64,000 nt of DNA from Bolinopsis microptera (GCF_026151205.1 NC_087083.1:7728460-7792459); one strand, 5' to 3'; shown: positions 10,440 through 25,100, counted from the stretch's first letter. The notes: a model not told the origin generated them from the sequence alone. Numbers and translations are program-made.

Positions 10440-12580
10440 ACTTTTTGTATGCTCGTTAATTGTTATAGCTCCGCTTTTTATATTGCACAATCAACAAACG
10501 ATATATAGTTTATTGAGGTGTTATTGTGAATTGTGAAACTCAAAAATGTTGGGGGCGGCATAGAAATTAAGAGGGTAAAGGGGAGGCAACCTAATCAACA
10601 AAAATAGCACTGTCCTTATAAATTGTGAATGAAATTATTCACTTGATATCAACACGACTCTGCTTAACAATTGGAGGATTTCAAGAAATTGAAGAGTAAT
10701 TTGGGAGTAATTAATCACAAATGTAGGCCTAATTAGTTACATTATTAAAATGCATTTAACTTCTTAAAGAATACATAACTGGACGAGATATAATGGGCTA
10801 ATCGTTTTGTAGAAAATATTACTTACATGATAATGAAATGTTAATACTTTTAAATTGATTGATGAATTTGCTCACGCAAGAAGTGAGCTGTCACAGTGAT
10901 ATTTGTTTTAACGCGTTATTATTATGCGGTAGTTATATAATTGATTAATTAAGAATTAATTATTGTTTAATTATATAATTACCGTATATTATTATATCCC
11001 ATGATCCAATTTAATGTTTTATAAGGTGTCGTTATAATAAGTGGTTAAAAATATCAACATTTTTTGTGATCGTTGTCCCCCGTCACCGCTTCGTGCCCCA
11101 GATATTAGCTCTTGATATCTTGTTAAGTTTTTTTGTTGTTGGTTGGGGTGATGAATTCAGTTAGGGTTACGTAACAGCTAGTGCTAAGATCAAGAAATGG
11201 GGCTCGAAGTATTTGGCCAGGGCCATGTGAACTTAAATGTTACATTGATTAAGTTTTCCCAGTTTTATATGAAAAAAATGTCTCCTCAGATGGTTTTAAA
11301 ATGAAACGGAAATTCTTGATCTTGTATTTAAAATTATTTACGGTCTGTTTCGGATGATTTACCTTAATTTCCTAGTTTATGTTTCTGTCAAACACCGCGT
11401 TCTCTCCAACTTTTTGAAACCAAACTATTTTGCAGATGAACCAAATTTGAAGTTGAATTAAAGAACGCGATGTTTTACAGTAACACAAATTGTGGTGGCG
11501 CGGTTGGATTCACAAGAGGCGATTATTATCCGTGTAAATAAGAGATATGTATCAAAAAAGCGATGTTTCCTGTCTGACTTACAGAACTTTACGGTATCAT
11601 CGTTTTTTGGGTGACCTTTGTCACAAATTCTTACACAGTTGTTTTATTACCTCCAAAGTCCATCATCTGCAGTTAGACACGTTTAGTGCCCAAATTTGGT
11701 TTGCCCCAAATACAGTCCCCCAGGGGCATTTCCAGTAATTTTGTAAGAGTGACCAATAAGAGCGACCTATAACCACTTCTCATGCTTGTTATGCATGTTC
11801 ATCTTCTATTGTTCATCTTCTCCTGTTTTCGTCTGAGCCGTTATAATCAGTAACCCATGACCTTACCGCCGCATCCAATGTAGGTCGACAGCATTCTGGA
11901 CATAGCGTGCTGAACAAATCTGGGTGTTGTCCCACTCCATTTGTGGAACGCGCGGAACAGATATGGATTATTAAACTGTACTCCTTTAAACAGTTTGATA
12001 TGCGCGCCGCAAGCTAATACAGTCTATTTATTTATTTACATTGCTGCTGCGCGCGTCTATCGACGTACTGTTAATTTCGCCAGTTTTCTGAATCCCTCCT
12101 GCCTGTACTGGGGACCTCTGTGTTCATATTAACACGATTGAAGATATGGCGGATTGGCAGGCTGAGCACCGCCCAGTAGACTGAATCCATATCGATCTGC
12201 CTCATGTTTCGTTTCCCTTGTGATGTGCAAGTGAAGAGGGAGCTGCAAAGTGTATCAAAAATCGATTGAAGTACTGCTAGTACTGCATGACTCTAATAGA
12301 TGAGACACCAATTCTATTGCCCGAGTTATTCGGTTTCCCCATTTAAGCCCAGTAAACTTGTCCGTATTCCATTTTTACCAAGATTCATAAATTAATAATA
12401 ACACCAACACCGCAAACAAAGCATGCTTTGCTATACTCATATCAATACTAGAAAAGCTGATCTCAAATAAACATTTAATTGTCACATTTCACGGTAATTT
12501 GGTTAAAACTGACACGGTTATTAAAACCATAGCATTTTTGAAGCTGATCTTTGCCATGCCTCATGTTGTGGCCGGCAGTC
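10440..12580. other. Intergenic spacer between cytohesin and the repeat cluster
   Basis: AT-rich, with no ORF showing homology or exon-like structure on either strand. A short inverted repeat around 10927-10985 (attaattgtttaattatata) is the only structure noticed. The 3' UTR and poly(A) site of cytohesin should fall in its first part. Confidence 0.5.
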
Positions 12581-12599
12581 GGCACGATGCACAGCACAG

Positions 12600-13692
12600 A
12601 GCAACTTACTGGGCCGCGCTCAGCCTGTCATTCCGCCAAATCTATATATATGTTAATGAACATAATAGCCTACCTAACTGGGGTCCTCAGGTAAAGAGCA
12701 ACGAGTGTGGAGTAGAGTGCGCGGCCATATCGGTACTTCTTTAATTTCGTATTTGCATTTGTTACAGCGCGATGCACAACTGGGCCGCGCTCATCTTATC
12801 GTTCCGCCTAATCTCTATTCTATATATGTTTATTAGCATGATAGCCTGAGGTCCCCAGGTAACGATCAGCCTGTCATTCCGCCGAATCTCTATTCTATAT
12901 GTTTATGAACATGATAGCCTAAGGTCCCCAGGTAATACTGAGCCGCGCATTAAATAATGTTTCTCGCAATATTTCGGTTACCCCAGGCTATTATATTATG
13001 CTCATAAACATAAAGATTCGGCGGAATGACAGGCTGAGCGCCGCCCAGTAATATTTCGGTCGATCAAGGATGAATGAAATGCACCACTGGGCCTCGCCGA
13101 GCTGCGAAGGATTGACATCAGACATCGTGAATTAAAGTATTTATTATATGAAATGACGATGAGCAATGATATTTGATATTTGGTGATGCACTCAGATTTC
13201 ACCTAACCATGTGCTTTCGCGCCACTGCGCGCCCGCTTTTTTACCGCCGGGAGGAGGGCGCGCGCCACTGCAAGGGCTCCTGATAGAGCAGTACACTCAG
13301 ATTTTGTTGTATCACGTGGTGACCCCCACGGTCGCTTCACTATAGTACTTCCCCTGTAGAGTTTCGACGATACAGGGGGAGCCCTGCACTCGTGCGCGGC
13401 GGGTCATACAACGTATGACAAAGATTTTGTAGCGCGATGCACTACTGGGTCGCGCGCGCGCATCCAATAATGCTTCTCGCAACCACAGTAGATCTTTGGT
13501 TGCTCTATCCAGAGCCCTTGCGCTTGCAGTAGCGCGCGCCCGCCTCACGGCTGTGAAACAACTTGTGAAACAAGCGCGCCCGAAGTGGCACGAAAGCACA
13601 TGGTTAGGTGTTACTGGGCCGCGCTCAGCCTGTCATTCCGCCAAATCTATATTATGTTAACGAACATAATAGCCTGGGGTCCTCAGGTAAGG
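12600..13692. repeat. Cluster of an approximately 85-bp MITE-like repeat (family A), both orientations
   Basis: Copies at about 12606-12696, 12779-12862, 12865-12936 and 13611-13690 (+) and 12972-13051 (-) share TACTGGGCCGCGCTCAGCCT, GTCATTCCGCC and a closing ATAGCC..GGTCCYCAGGTAA. Ends TTACTGGG and CCCAGGTAA are weak inverted repeats. A partial minus copy is at 12145-12180. The copies are separated by family B repeats, so this is an insertion hot-spot rather than a tandem array. Confidence 0.75.
13425..13490 (+). repeat. Family B short interspersed repeat, partial copy
   Basis: TTGTAGCGCGATGCACTACT followed by GGGTCGCGCGCGCGCATCCA and ATAATGCTTCTCGC, the first half of the short element whose full copy with target duplication sits at 43256-43352. 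Related 3' halves (gctgcgaaggattgacatc) occur at 13065-13135 and 13716-13770. Confidence 0.75.
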
Positions 13693-14044
13693 TTAGGTGA
13701 AGATCTTTGGTAGATCGGCGAGATGCACCACTGTGCCTCACCGAGCTGCGAAGGATTGACATCGTGAATCAAACTCAGATTACAATTCCAATATATAATA
13801 CCAAATACACTGTATAATAGTATGTTGTACTTTTAAGCGCCTTACACAGCTTTGCTTAGTGAAGCAATCAATACAAAAAAAAGTATCAAACCAATCACTG
13901 ATCATGCATAATCCTTTCACATAGCCATGTGTATACGCGCACTGCGTGACGCGCTTGTAAGCGAGAGGGCTCTAGTTATAGCAACATAATCCTTGACCAC
14001 ACGTTTGCGTTTAGTTGGTTTATCACCTACTATTATACCAAACC

Positions 14045-14275
14045 TACTATATGTACACTATACCAGACGCGCACCGAGTTGGATTCGTCGACAGTTTAAT
14101 ATTTGGAACAAAGAGTATCACACGTTGACGGATGTTACTCTTCTAAATTTCTTCGAAGTAACGCGCGCCGCTTTTTAACGGGTGATACTCGTAAAATATC
14201 TGTTCCATATATTGGAACAGGACCGTCGACGAGTCCAACTCGGCGCGCGTCCTGGTAGGTTGTAAACCTACAACA
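14045..14275. repeat. Inverted pair of family C repeats
   Basis: The plus copy (about 14176-14272: ggtgatactcgtaaaatatc ... gtcgacgagtccaactcgg, cgcgcgtcctggtaggttgt) faces a diverged minus copy at 14060-14140 (gacgcgcaccgagttggatt, cgtcgacagtttaatatt). The plus copy matches the insertion at 42691-42799. It ends in a small hairpin (taggttgtaaaccta). Confidence 0.7.
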
Positions 14276-14611
14276 TACAAGCCGCTTTCTTCTCGAAATA
14301 TTTTGGCAAGTGCTCATGCTGTGGCTACGAAGTAGCGTGTGCCGCGCCAAACCATTATGCATAAGCATTAACAATGGTCAAATCACACGTTGCATTATTT
14401 ATCATTTATATTACATAAATCTGTCATTATCAATTATTGATCATGAATCCAAAAATCACCGTTTATATAAAATTTTAATACTACTAGTTTTGCGAATTTT
14501 TAGTTTTCATTTGCAATTTATTTTGTATTGTTCGTGTAATTTAATCGTTAATGATCATGAAGGTAAAAATAAACAAATGGTCAAAATGAATGAATAAAAT
14601 ACTAAAGTTAC

Positions 14612-14712
14612 TTGTAGCGCGATGCACTACTGGGTCACGCGCGCGCATCCAATAATGCTTCTCGCTTATGCAGATTGGCGAGATGCAAAGGATTGACATC
14701 GTGAATCAATAA
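14612..14712 (+). repeat. Family B short interspersed repeat, near-complete copy
   Basis: Same sequence as the 43256 element with few differences: TTGTAGCGCGATGCACTACT at the 5' end, and CGAGATGCAAAGGATTGACA then TCGTGAATCAATAAA at the 3' end. No reliable target duplication here. Confidence 0.78.
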
Positions 14713-15665
14713 AGTTACAATAATAGAACAAAAGTTACAATGATGAATAAATTCACAGTGAATTTAAAATGTTTAGTTTGTTTGGCCGATATTTATAAGT
14801 TACGGCGTAACATCAACAATCAACAATTAAACATATGTGTTTATGTATTATGTAACAATATAATAAAATAATAATTTTTGTGCTATATTTTATTATTTAT
14901 TATTTGCGTGATATTTGTTCGAATTAAAATGAAAGTTAGCATTTTGTCATATAATGATTTGATTGAATGTTAAAGTTCGCTTATTTCATTATACAGTGAA
15001 ACAAAATTCATTAAGATCAATGATCGCAACGTGAATCAGCAAGTAGCTCGAGTTTCGTCAAGGTTTATAATTGAAGCCGCGCGCGTTTTAATATGTTTAT
15101 CATCTTACCTTCCGCGCTTTATATTTGTTTTCGCATTGGATACAGATATTGCAATAGATAAAATCAGCCAATAATAATTGAGCATTCGTAGTGTGATCAG
15201 TTTTTAACCAATCATCTCAGATCTGTATTGTCACGTGATAAGAGTCTGGTTGCGCAAGTGACTGAGATTTTAAGTCCCCCATTTTAACCGTACGTTACCG
15301 TGTTGGCCTGATTTCATCGTTGTGTTAAATATTATATGAGAGCTCTATCTTCAACAGACCACAGACCGCGAATTAAGGTAAATAGGGTACAAAGCTTGTT
15401 TTCGCCCATGAAGTTCAATTCTTTACTGGGTTTCATAGTATCATATTCTTTTAATTAACATATGAATGATGACCGCTCTTGCGACTAAAACCTTTGTATG
15501 AGTACACGCAGGAACGTGTCATCAAATTTGAAACAATCTTCTATGACTGAAAAGGGCTGGACTTGCTTCGCTTAGACTGAATCATGTATTATACTCCATG
15601 AAAAGGCCTTGATTAAGTTTTAAAACTATTATTAATTGCTTTCTTTTCAAATAACCTCCTTTTCA
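14713..15665. other. Spacer upstream of eIF5; promoter and first noncoding exon probably here
   Basis: AT-rich to about 15050, then more mixed composition. A possible first noncoding exon ends at a donor-like site aaggtaaata (about 15375-15384), just after the GC-richer stretch from 15230. This is positional inference: no TATA box or initiator was identified. Confidence 0.3.
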
Positions 15666-15666
15666 G

Positions 15667-15783
15667 GCATCAAGGCACTCCTGCTTTTCGACGAGCCTTT
15701 TTATGACTTTTGATTTAGAGACTGCAGCCAGTGAAACTTATCACAACACTCAAATAATCAGACCTGATCATCATTGTATGCTG
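15667..15783 (+). other. EIF5: Probable 5'-UTR exon of eIF5
   Basis: A strong acceptor (cttttcag) and a consensus donor (ctggtaagtg) enclose 117 bases without a useful ORF, 265 bases upstream of the ATG exon, whose own acceptor (gtttttcag) ends at 16048. A spliced leader segment is the simplest reading; RNA evidence is needed. Confidence 0.5.
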
Positions 15784-16071
15784 GTAAGTGTAAGGTTTTA
15801 AATATTTCCTACGTAATTTCACGATTATGTCTTATTTGTCCACTTGCATACCTTTTTTAATCACTTGCACCCCGGGTCCTATTTATTTAAACCATTGTGT
15901 AAATTGCCAAAAATCTGACTCATATGTAGGTAAACTCAATGTTGGGAGTGTTCTATTATTTCAAGTTGTGTACGATTTATTACTGTGCAGCAGTCAAGTG
16001 TTGGATTTATCAATTAACAATTAATCTTATTAACCTTTCGTTTTTCAGTCACAATCTAATCGGGGATCAGA

Positions 16072-16146
16072 ATGGCAACTCTCAACATTAATCGAAGTGT
16101 CACTGACATGTTCTACAGATACAAGATGCCGAAAGTTATAGTAAAG
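16072..16146 (+). CDS. EIF5: eIF5 exon 1: start codon and GAP arginine
   Basis: 25 codons from [23 protein letters not shown] then KVIVK. The exon begins at 16049 with 23 bases of 5' UTR. R16 corresponds to the arginine finger of human eIF5. Donor aaggtaag. Confidence 0.96.
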
Positions 16147-19100
16147 GTAAGTTATTTTAATAATATTTGCTTACTTACATTACTTAATGTTACTTTACTT
16201 AATGTTACTTTACTTAATGTTACTTTACTTAATGTTACTTAGGTAAGTCTTTATCTGGCACAGATTCCAGGATTGTTAGCCTTGTTGGGGATGATTAAAT
16301 CAAGAAACGGCACTTTTTAAGGAAATGTTGCTAATTTGGTATCACATCTTTGTTACTTTACAGTCATTTAAAACGACCGTTACCACAAACTATGAAGTTG
16401 AACTTCTATTTCTCTTGAGCATGATGAACTGAAAACGTTGCTGGCAAAACGCCCATACAGATAAGACTTACATCACACTGCTTATCTTGTATTTGATGTG
16501 TTTAGGCAACTTCCTCTAACTGAATTGCCCTACTTTCTACTACCTCCTCGTCAGTCGTCAGCCACGTTGAACAAATCAATGATTAAACCAAACATGGTCA
16601 TGATTGTGGTACGAGGTGGTCATTTTTAGAAGTCCATTTGTAAAGACTTTGTAATAGAGATTCAGCTGGTTGTATTAGTCACAAAGGAGACAGATAGCAG
16701 TTTGACGTCGATTTGCACTATTGTGACAATTCACGCATACATGCTACCTGTCGTTGTCAGTCAGCTCAGGCATTATGTGAGTATTACTAACAAAGAAAAT
16801 AGGGTTTTATATTCTACCCCAGAGCATGATAACATCATCAAAGCTCTAAAATAGAGGTTCTACCCTTCACAGGGCTCTGTGCTCTCCTGTCAATATATTG
16901 GTTTAGATAATCGCTATAAATACCCTCCTGACAGTTACCACTATATGCAATTTATAGGGCTGTGAGAATATGCTAAACGGTGTCAGGATGTCAGTTGATG
17001 GGTTCCACATCTGACGATAGTTAGCCCGTATATTCCTAATTGTCACAACCAACCTTAAAGTAATATTCTTTAGAGGTTACATCATCTGGGTGTCCTTAAT
17101 TTCTGCTTTACGAGAGTCCTTTGCAGTTATTTTCACTGGTCCCCACGCAATTATTCGCCAGAACAATAAAATTCGCCTATCGCAGATTTCTTTGGTTGAT
17201 TTCGTTGACCATATATGGAATAATAACATTCTCAGCTGAGTGGGTGATTATTCCATTTATGGTCAGGCTGAAATCCACCGGAGTGATGCTGAAGTCCCTC
17301 TACTCAGCCGTCATTGGCCAGCTGTTTATAGGTTTTGATTGGAATACGATCATGAAGTATCTGTTCCTCTTTGTGATAGGGATATAGATAGCTGCTTTTC
17401 AAAGGGTTCAATACTGCCTGTTATTTAGAATAGTAATAAGAAAGATATCTAAAAATAAAGCTCCAATCTTTGTACCCTTCTACCCCATGTCAAATGACCA
17501 TTACATATTGACCATGACCAACATTAGATTGTCAATGGTCATGATATTCGTTGAACATGTGACGAATCTTTTATCCAAAGCTAAAGGGTCATTGATCTCG
17601 TCTCGTACAGATTACTTTTGACATTCATTGAGAAAACAGGCAACAAGGTTACCAGGTACGGTTAAGGTTTTTTTCTACCTATACCTTGTGATGAAATGGT
17701 GGTATGTGCACAAGAACTGGCAATAGCTCAATGTTATTCTAGGCTTGTTTCCTGCACAAGTAACATCACCCATGTATGATATTGAGCTAACAGGGCCAGG
17801 GGCCGGGGGGGGGGGGGGGGGGGGGGCGTAGTGTACCCCCCGTTAACAGCTAGCTCCGTGTACATTGTTACACATAAGTGAGTGCAGTATAACTAGTAAG
17901 TTAACAGGAGCATTATACTGGAATTAACTAGAATTTTGTAGAATCGTTCATTAACGCTGAATTCGACACTTCGCAGAAACACAGAAAGTAAACTGGTGTA
18001 AGCTGAATTAGTAACAGTGTACTATAGCAGAGGCTGGTAATAAGCCAAATACGCCGACTAATTGAAACATCGTTAATCATTAAGGACAGAGGGGGGGGGG
18101 GGGGGGGTAAAAGTCGATTTTCCAGTTTTCACATATTTGATCAGAGCTGCTGGAGACGAACAAGAAGAAAAAACCGGATCGAAATCTGACCTTGCGTTTT
18201 TAAGATATCGCGCGCCAAATATTGAGGTTTACATGTAATTACATGTAAAACTTTAACTTAAACTGTAAAAAGTTAAACATCCCTTAGTTGAGAATACTGG
18301 CCACACCCAGAAGCTGAAACTTGGTACAGTTGTTCCTTGGGCTGTCACCCACAATTCTGTTGCACAGAATTTTGATATTTGCCTCTGTTCTCGAGATATG
18401 AGGTTAACTTTACCCCATTTTTCGAAAAATGTCGAATTTGGGGTAAAGTTAACCTCATATCTCGAGAACAGAGGCAAATATCAAAATTCTGTGCAATAGA
18501 ATTGTGGGTGACAGCCCAAAGAACAACTGTGCCAAGTTTCAGCTTCTGGATGTGGCCAGTATTCTCAACTAAGGGACTTTTAACTTTTTACAGTTTAAGT
18601 TAAAGTAATTACATGTAAACCTCAATATTTGGCGCGCGATATCTTAAAAACGCAAGGTCAGATTTCGATCCGGTTTTTTTCTTCTTGTTCGTCTCCAGCA
18701 GCTCTGAACAAATATGTGAAAACTGGAAAATCGACTTTTACCCCCCCTCTGGCCTTAAACCACATACGATTCAAGTGATATTGGCAGTCAAACTCTCACG
18801 TTATTCTAAGAAATTAGCAGCTGATGTTTCATGTTTATCATCAAGTTGACTGTAGACTTGCTCTCAATGTGTGTATAGAGAGATGGTCTGTGTTGTAGTA
18901 CGTGATTCAGGGTGGACAGTGTATTGGATGGTTTCTCCCCCGTCGGGTAGATCAAACAAGTATTTCCAAGAACATATAAATGACTGAACATGATAGGGGT
19001 AGTCCTCCGCCGCCAGCATAGCAAACTTGTGTTACATTTGTTAATGTTTAACACATCTTACAGTTACAGAGTTGTCCATCTGTAATCTGTATTACACCCA

Positions 19101-22100
19101 AGACATGTTTAAATGTACAAATAACTCTTTTATTCAAATTTCTGATTGTTTCTGAATAGACTCAGTGATGACAGATTCTAATGGAAATAAATAGCTGAAT
19201 AACGTATCGACATTTCTACGTCATATTCATATTCTCAATAAATGTATTTAATTGTAGTTGTGAAAATAGTTTAAAACTATTTTCACAACTACAATTAAAT
19301 ACATTTATTGAGAATATGAGTATGACGTAGAAATGTCGATACGTTATTCAGCTATTTATTTCCATTAGAATCTGTCATCACTGAGTCTATTCAGAAACAA
19401 TCAGAAATTTGAATAAAAGAACTATCAAATCATGAGACTCAAAAACACTACACGAATCCACCAGTGTACAAATAACCTTTTAATACAACGACTCTTTCGA
19501 AATCCTACTCGGAATTACCTAGCAGTTGCTGAGTTGCAGTCGGGCGGATAAAACAAGTACATTACATTTGAAATCCACATACTCTATTTGAAGTTGCACA
19601 ACCACGTCTCTAACCTGCCTGCTACTAAATAATCAGTAGCCAATACTGTATCCTGGGCATTTAATTTCACTATAATTTCAACGAAACCCTAAGAATAATC
19701 TGATTGAGTCGTGTAGCATTATTGAGTCTCATTTGATGATTCTTTCAAGAAAATTTTGGTTTTTTTAGTCTATTCTGAAAAAATCATAAATTTTCTTGAA
19801 AGAAAACCCTAAGAAGTAAGCCTAACAATACAGTAGCCACTAGGTATTACCCAGGAAGTGCTGTATGTGATAGATAAATCATGACGTCACGACCACCACA
19901 GTTGTTTTCCTGTCCAGCCTCTGGTATGATGGTATTACGTGATGATCGCATACTTTTTATAAGTTAAATTTGTTGGCCGCGTTTTTTCTTGACGCAAGTG
20001 ACCACATTACAACATAAGGAATCTGTGATCTAATTTTCTGCCTTGTAATCAATCAACTATACGGTATTAGCGTAAAAGATCGAATTGGAAGTCAGTCAGA
20101 TGACGGATAAATTGATCAGCGACTTTACTCGTTGTTCTAGAGTAATGGAATGTATAACTAGCCCTGTTCTGATATATAACTGCTAATTTGTAAAACACAC
20201 AGAATATAGATATAAAACTATCACAGTTGTTACACAGGAGGCAAGCTGTCGAGACAGTATACAAGAGCTAGACAGTTTGCAGGCGTGTACCCATTGTAAC
20301 ATACCCTTGTACCCGTACCTTGGCTGTTAAAACCAATTTTCAATAATAAATGGATTGAAGATCGGCCTTCCAGCAGAGTATGTTTGCAACCGTATTTTCT
20401 TGAAACATCTGATCACAAACCACTGTAGCGCCACTTTATTTCACAATCTAACACGTATGAGGAGAAGACATGTTGTATTGTGAAATGATAACCATGGTGT
20501 GACGTTAATGTGGTTACCATGGTAACGCCCATGTTGGGAAAGTTAGCAGTCTAGAACTGTCCAATCACTAGCCCTTTATAACACCACGTGACCTCCCACT
20601 GTCCAATCACAGGAGAGTTCTATTTTGGCTACCATACAATTTTACTAGCTCTGTAATAGGAGTATTAGCTGACTTGATCCCTCCTTGGCCTTCAGGCCCC
20701 ATGTTGATGAAATTCTAATGTTTCACGGAATTTGAGGAGTTAGGGTAATAACATAAGTCTGGATGCAACAGAGATGAGGGGGGAGGAGGCAACCCCATTT
20801 TTACTTTTTCCTCAACTTTTGGTCAACTGGGCATGGGTTTGCCCCCCCCCCCGGCCCCGGCCCCCCAACTGAAGTTAACATAATAAATATTGCACGTTTT
20901 AAGCTGTCTAGCCGCTCCAGCTAATAACATAGTCTAACAGTTGCTGTCTCTCCCTCTCGCTAAACAGAATTATATTTAACAACCTCTCCACTCCATTATA
21001 CCAAACCCAAGACTATTAAAACATGCTATTTACTTTTTAACTTGTCTGACATTGCAATTATATGTTTTCAGAACCTCTCTCCAGAATATTACTCTTATAA
21101 TTATTATAACTACATAATTATTATTCTCATAATTATAATGTTTTAACAGCTGTGTTCTTTTCAGGTAGAGGGGAAGGGTAACGGTATCAAAACCAGAATA
21201 GTTAATATGAGCGACATAGCTAAATCCCTCGATAGACCTCCCTCATGTTAGTAATTAATTAATTTTAATTAGTTTTAATTAGTTTTAATTAGTTTTAATT
21301 TTATACAATTATGATAACTTATTTTCTATGATATGTTTAGTGGTTATATCAGTTATTTGATTTACTTATTGAAATCATAATTTCAAATTTGTAGAACATT
21401 TACATTTTACTTCAAATAATTAAGTTAACGATCCATCTCTTCATATTCCCCAACACTCCACTGGCAAATTAAAAGTTGCATCATGAAAACGATTGTAATC
21501 TTTGCTTTTAGTTCCACACATTGACGTAATTGTACGGTAACGCAAGACAGTGTTAGATCGACAGGCGTTACCATGGTTGCAAGTAACTACTATTGTTTAC
21601 TTTCTCTCCCACGATCTGTAATCTCAATTTAGTAACTAACTTTACACAGTACAACTGCCAGTATATTGTTTATAATCACGTGTTCTATTATATAATATAT
21701 ATTATATATATCTTGTGTTGTGCATTTCAAATTAATACAATAATACATGTTTTACAGTCTCAAGCTGCCATGGTACGTATTATATTTAGTATGTTTACAA
21801 CAGGGTCTTCTCTCAGCGATCATGTGCATTATCAAAGTCGTCATTAATCACGCATGACTCATGCTTTTAAAAAGTCAGATGATTTTACCGATTGCAACAA
21901 TTACAAAGTACTACAATTTATTTTTAATTAAATATTATATATCAGAAGATTTTCTACCGCAGTTAAATGAAATTTTTTCTTAGGTAAATTTCTATTGATC
22001 CCGTTTAGATCGACAAGGAAAAAGGCTCTTATCCTTGTCGCCTTTTTTCATTTTTGCATCAAACGGGATCAATAGATATTTACCCAAGAAAACATTTCAA

Positions 22101-25100
22101 CTATGCGACTCATAAATAATATTCCAATCCGGATTTTGCAATTAAATAAGCAGCAAAAACTTTTATAAAACAACAGGGGGTGGGAAAATTCACTGTAATA
22201 ATAACCAGGAATAAGATATAATAATAATAATCCGGTCCGGATTTAATCCGGATCCCCTACGGATCAGAAAAATTGAATATATACAATATTTATCATGAGT
22301 GGAAGGTTAAAGAACTACGAGCTCACCTCGATACCTCTAGTTCTTAGTCTTACTAATGCAGTGATGTCATGATAAATCAGCTTAAATATGAATCTTGCGG
22401 TTAACCTAATTATGATTTATGTACCAACGCTGCATATTATATGCAAAGTGAAGCCATTTTATGTCACATTTGTGGTATAAAACCATCAAAGCATCAATTT
22501 AACCAATTACCAGCGGCCGATTTAAAATAAATTTGCTCATTGGCTTCGTCAGAGTTTTGTCGGCACTATACCGAAAAAAACCAGTCCCGAACTTTTACTG
22601 TTTTCTTAATTAAGGCGCTTGAAAATTTCCCACCCACACACAGACTTTTTATCAGTATTGATAAGCTGATATATCATCATTATCTCCTCATCTTTTAAAG
22701 TATTTAAAGGTATTTGCTCATTTCTTGTCAGCTGTATAGAACTAATGAACTTTCTGCCCGAATAATCTAGAATATAAAAGTTTCCCTAATAACACGATAA
22801 AATGTTCTAGAACAAAAGCCAATTTAATCTTCATGGTGCATGTTTCAAAGAGCAGTATAATAGATAATGGTTTATTTCAGCACTGTAATATAGGTGCTGT
22901 GGAATATTCTGAATCATACTGATTTTATTGATAGAACATTCTCGATCATGTGCCAATCTTACCATTCTAGAAATAGATCTTCTATTATTGTTACCAGATT
23001 TATTGAAACTTGAGATAATAAAAGCATTATGTAATCTTTCCGTACATGATAATACTACAATATCTTCACTGTCATTTGACTGAGCAATCTAATCGTATGC
23101 TGGACAGTAGTTCAATGATGAGTACATGTTTTACAAACTAACGAAAGGTTCGATTGAGAGGATGCTGCCTTCAAACCGTCATTAGCATATTAAAACGTGT
23201 TGTACATAGATTATAGATATATCTATCACATGTATCATCTTCCCCTCTTTTCTGCCCTTAATTATAAATGTTATAATTTTTTATCAATTCATTTTTATTT
23301 ATTGTTATTAATTTATTATTTAGTATTATAATCTTTAGTTTAATACTGTTAATAAATAATAGATAATGATAAACTAATAATGAATAAATGTAATAATCTG
23401 TAGTTAAAATCTAATATCGTCACACGACTAAGCATGTATCGTACAGGACAATAATTCTAATATAGTCTATACTTACCAATACTCAACAGCAATAATTCTA
23501 TACTTACCATGTGTCCAGTGATGCGTGCGTGTTTTAAATAATAACGTCACTACTTAATATAGTACTTATTGTGTATTATAGTGGTTACATGTAGCGAGCA
23601 GTGTAGTATCAGTAACCGTTGTTATATCATGAAGATAGCATTGTTACTATCCAGTGGATTGTGCGTACTGTCGAGTAGATGGTGTGAAGTTGAAGTCACG
23701 GCAGTGTCTTTTTAATAGACTTAATAAATGCTGAGTAGGAATAAAACAGGGTTTCTTAAAGATGAAACTGAATGTAACATTTGCATTATATTAACTATAA
23801 ATATGATATACTTCCCTTAATTACTTGTACTAGATCTGGAGAGAAAAAATAAGAGACGTTGTATTAATGATAGAGTAAAAACTGTTTCTTATAACAAACT
23901 TACACAAAAATCCTACGCACGATCTATCATCTTATCAAGCATACATCAAATAGTGTTACAAAGCTCTCAAAACTTTTAGTGTAGACGATCCTCAGTATTT
24001 TAAACTCTTGGTATACATGCTGCAAGTATTACAACCAATAGTGACCATTAGTAACCACTAGTAACCACTAGTAACTCTTAGCTTGGTATACATGCTGCAA
24101 ATATTACACCCGCGTACTGTAAAACCACGCTGATGTGTAATAGCTGACAGCTGTGTTAGATATCCACTACACTGACAAGTTAGACCCTGTCACAGTTAAT
24201 GTTCACATTCTTAATAACATTGTCTTTAACATGTTTTAAACCGTGTAGTTCATGTTTTACTATCGAACAGAAAATATGCTAACTTCATCTCATAGCCCTC
24301 TCAATGTATCATCACCATCTTAACACATCCGCTAAATCACATCATTTCACTATATTTCACTATATTTCACTATTTCACTAAATTTCACTATTTTCAGACC
24401 CTACAAAGTACTTTGGGTGTGAGCTGGGAGCCCAGACCACGATAGACCACAAGACAGACAAGTACATCGTTAACGGCTCCCATACCTCCGACAAGATGCA
24501 GGACATCTTAGACGGATTTATTCAGAAGTTCGTACTTTGTCCCAAGTGTGAGAATCCTGAGACTACACTGGTTAGTTATAGTGGTTCATTTGTTTTTATA
24601 GTTCGTTTTTATCCTCACTCTTATTTATTTATTCCAATAATCCCATGAGTTGTTGCATCGACAAGAATCTTATAAGTGGAGGGGGGGGGGTGGGAGAGCA
24701 GAGGAGGGGGGAGCAGAGTAGGGGGGGGGGGGGGGGAGAAAACTAGGTATAATTGGAGGATGGTTAGAGATTTTGGGGTTACTGTACCCCTACTGTAAAA
24801 AGCCCAATTCGCGTATCCAGAAATCCCTGTAATACACCAATATTCAGTTCAGAAATATCATATGAGTAACGTCTAGATACTACTCACCAACCACCTTCAA
24901 GATTCTAGCGCCCATCTGACTGAAGTTGTTCCTTAACTTTATATTTAAAGTAAAGGAACTGGGGTTTGATAGGTCAATATTGGAAGCTGACTGTCACGTG
25001 TGATAAAAACATGCCCCGCCTTCAGCTCCCCACCCCGGATTTCATATCTGTAATATTATGCCCTGTAACCTTATTTTATCTGTAATATAATGCCCTGTAT

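Noticed and set aside
17121-17387. 88-codon hydrophobic ORF in eIF5 intron 1
   Set aside because: It spans an inverted repeat and has no splice context or homology.
19740-19806. Short hairpin tctttcaagaaaatttt / aaattttcttgaaaga
   Set aside because: 16-bp arms in AT-rich sequence; no TSD and no related copy, so too little to call an element.
17787-20868. Element bounded by GGCC(A)GGGGCCGGGGG and its inverse in eIF5 intron 1
   Set aside because: The ends are low-complexity G/C runs and no matching target duplication is seen.
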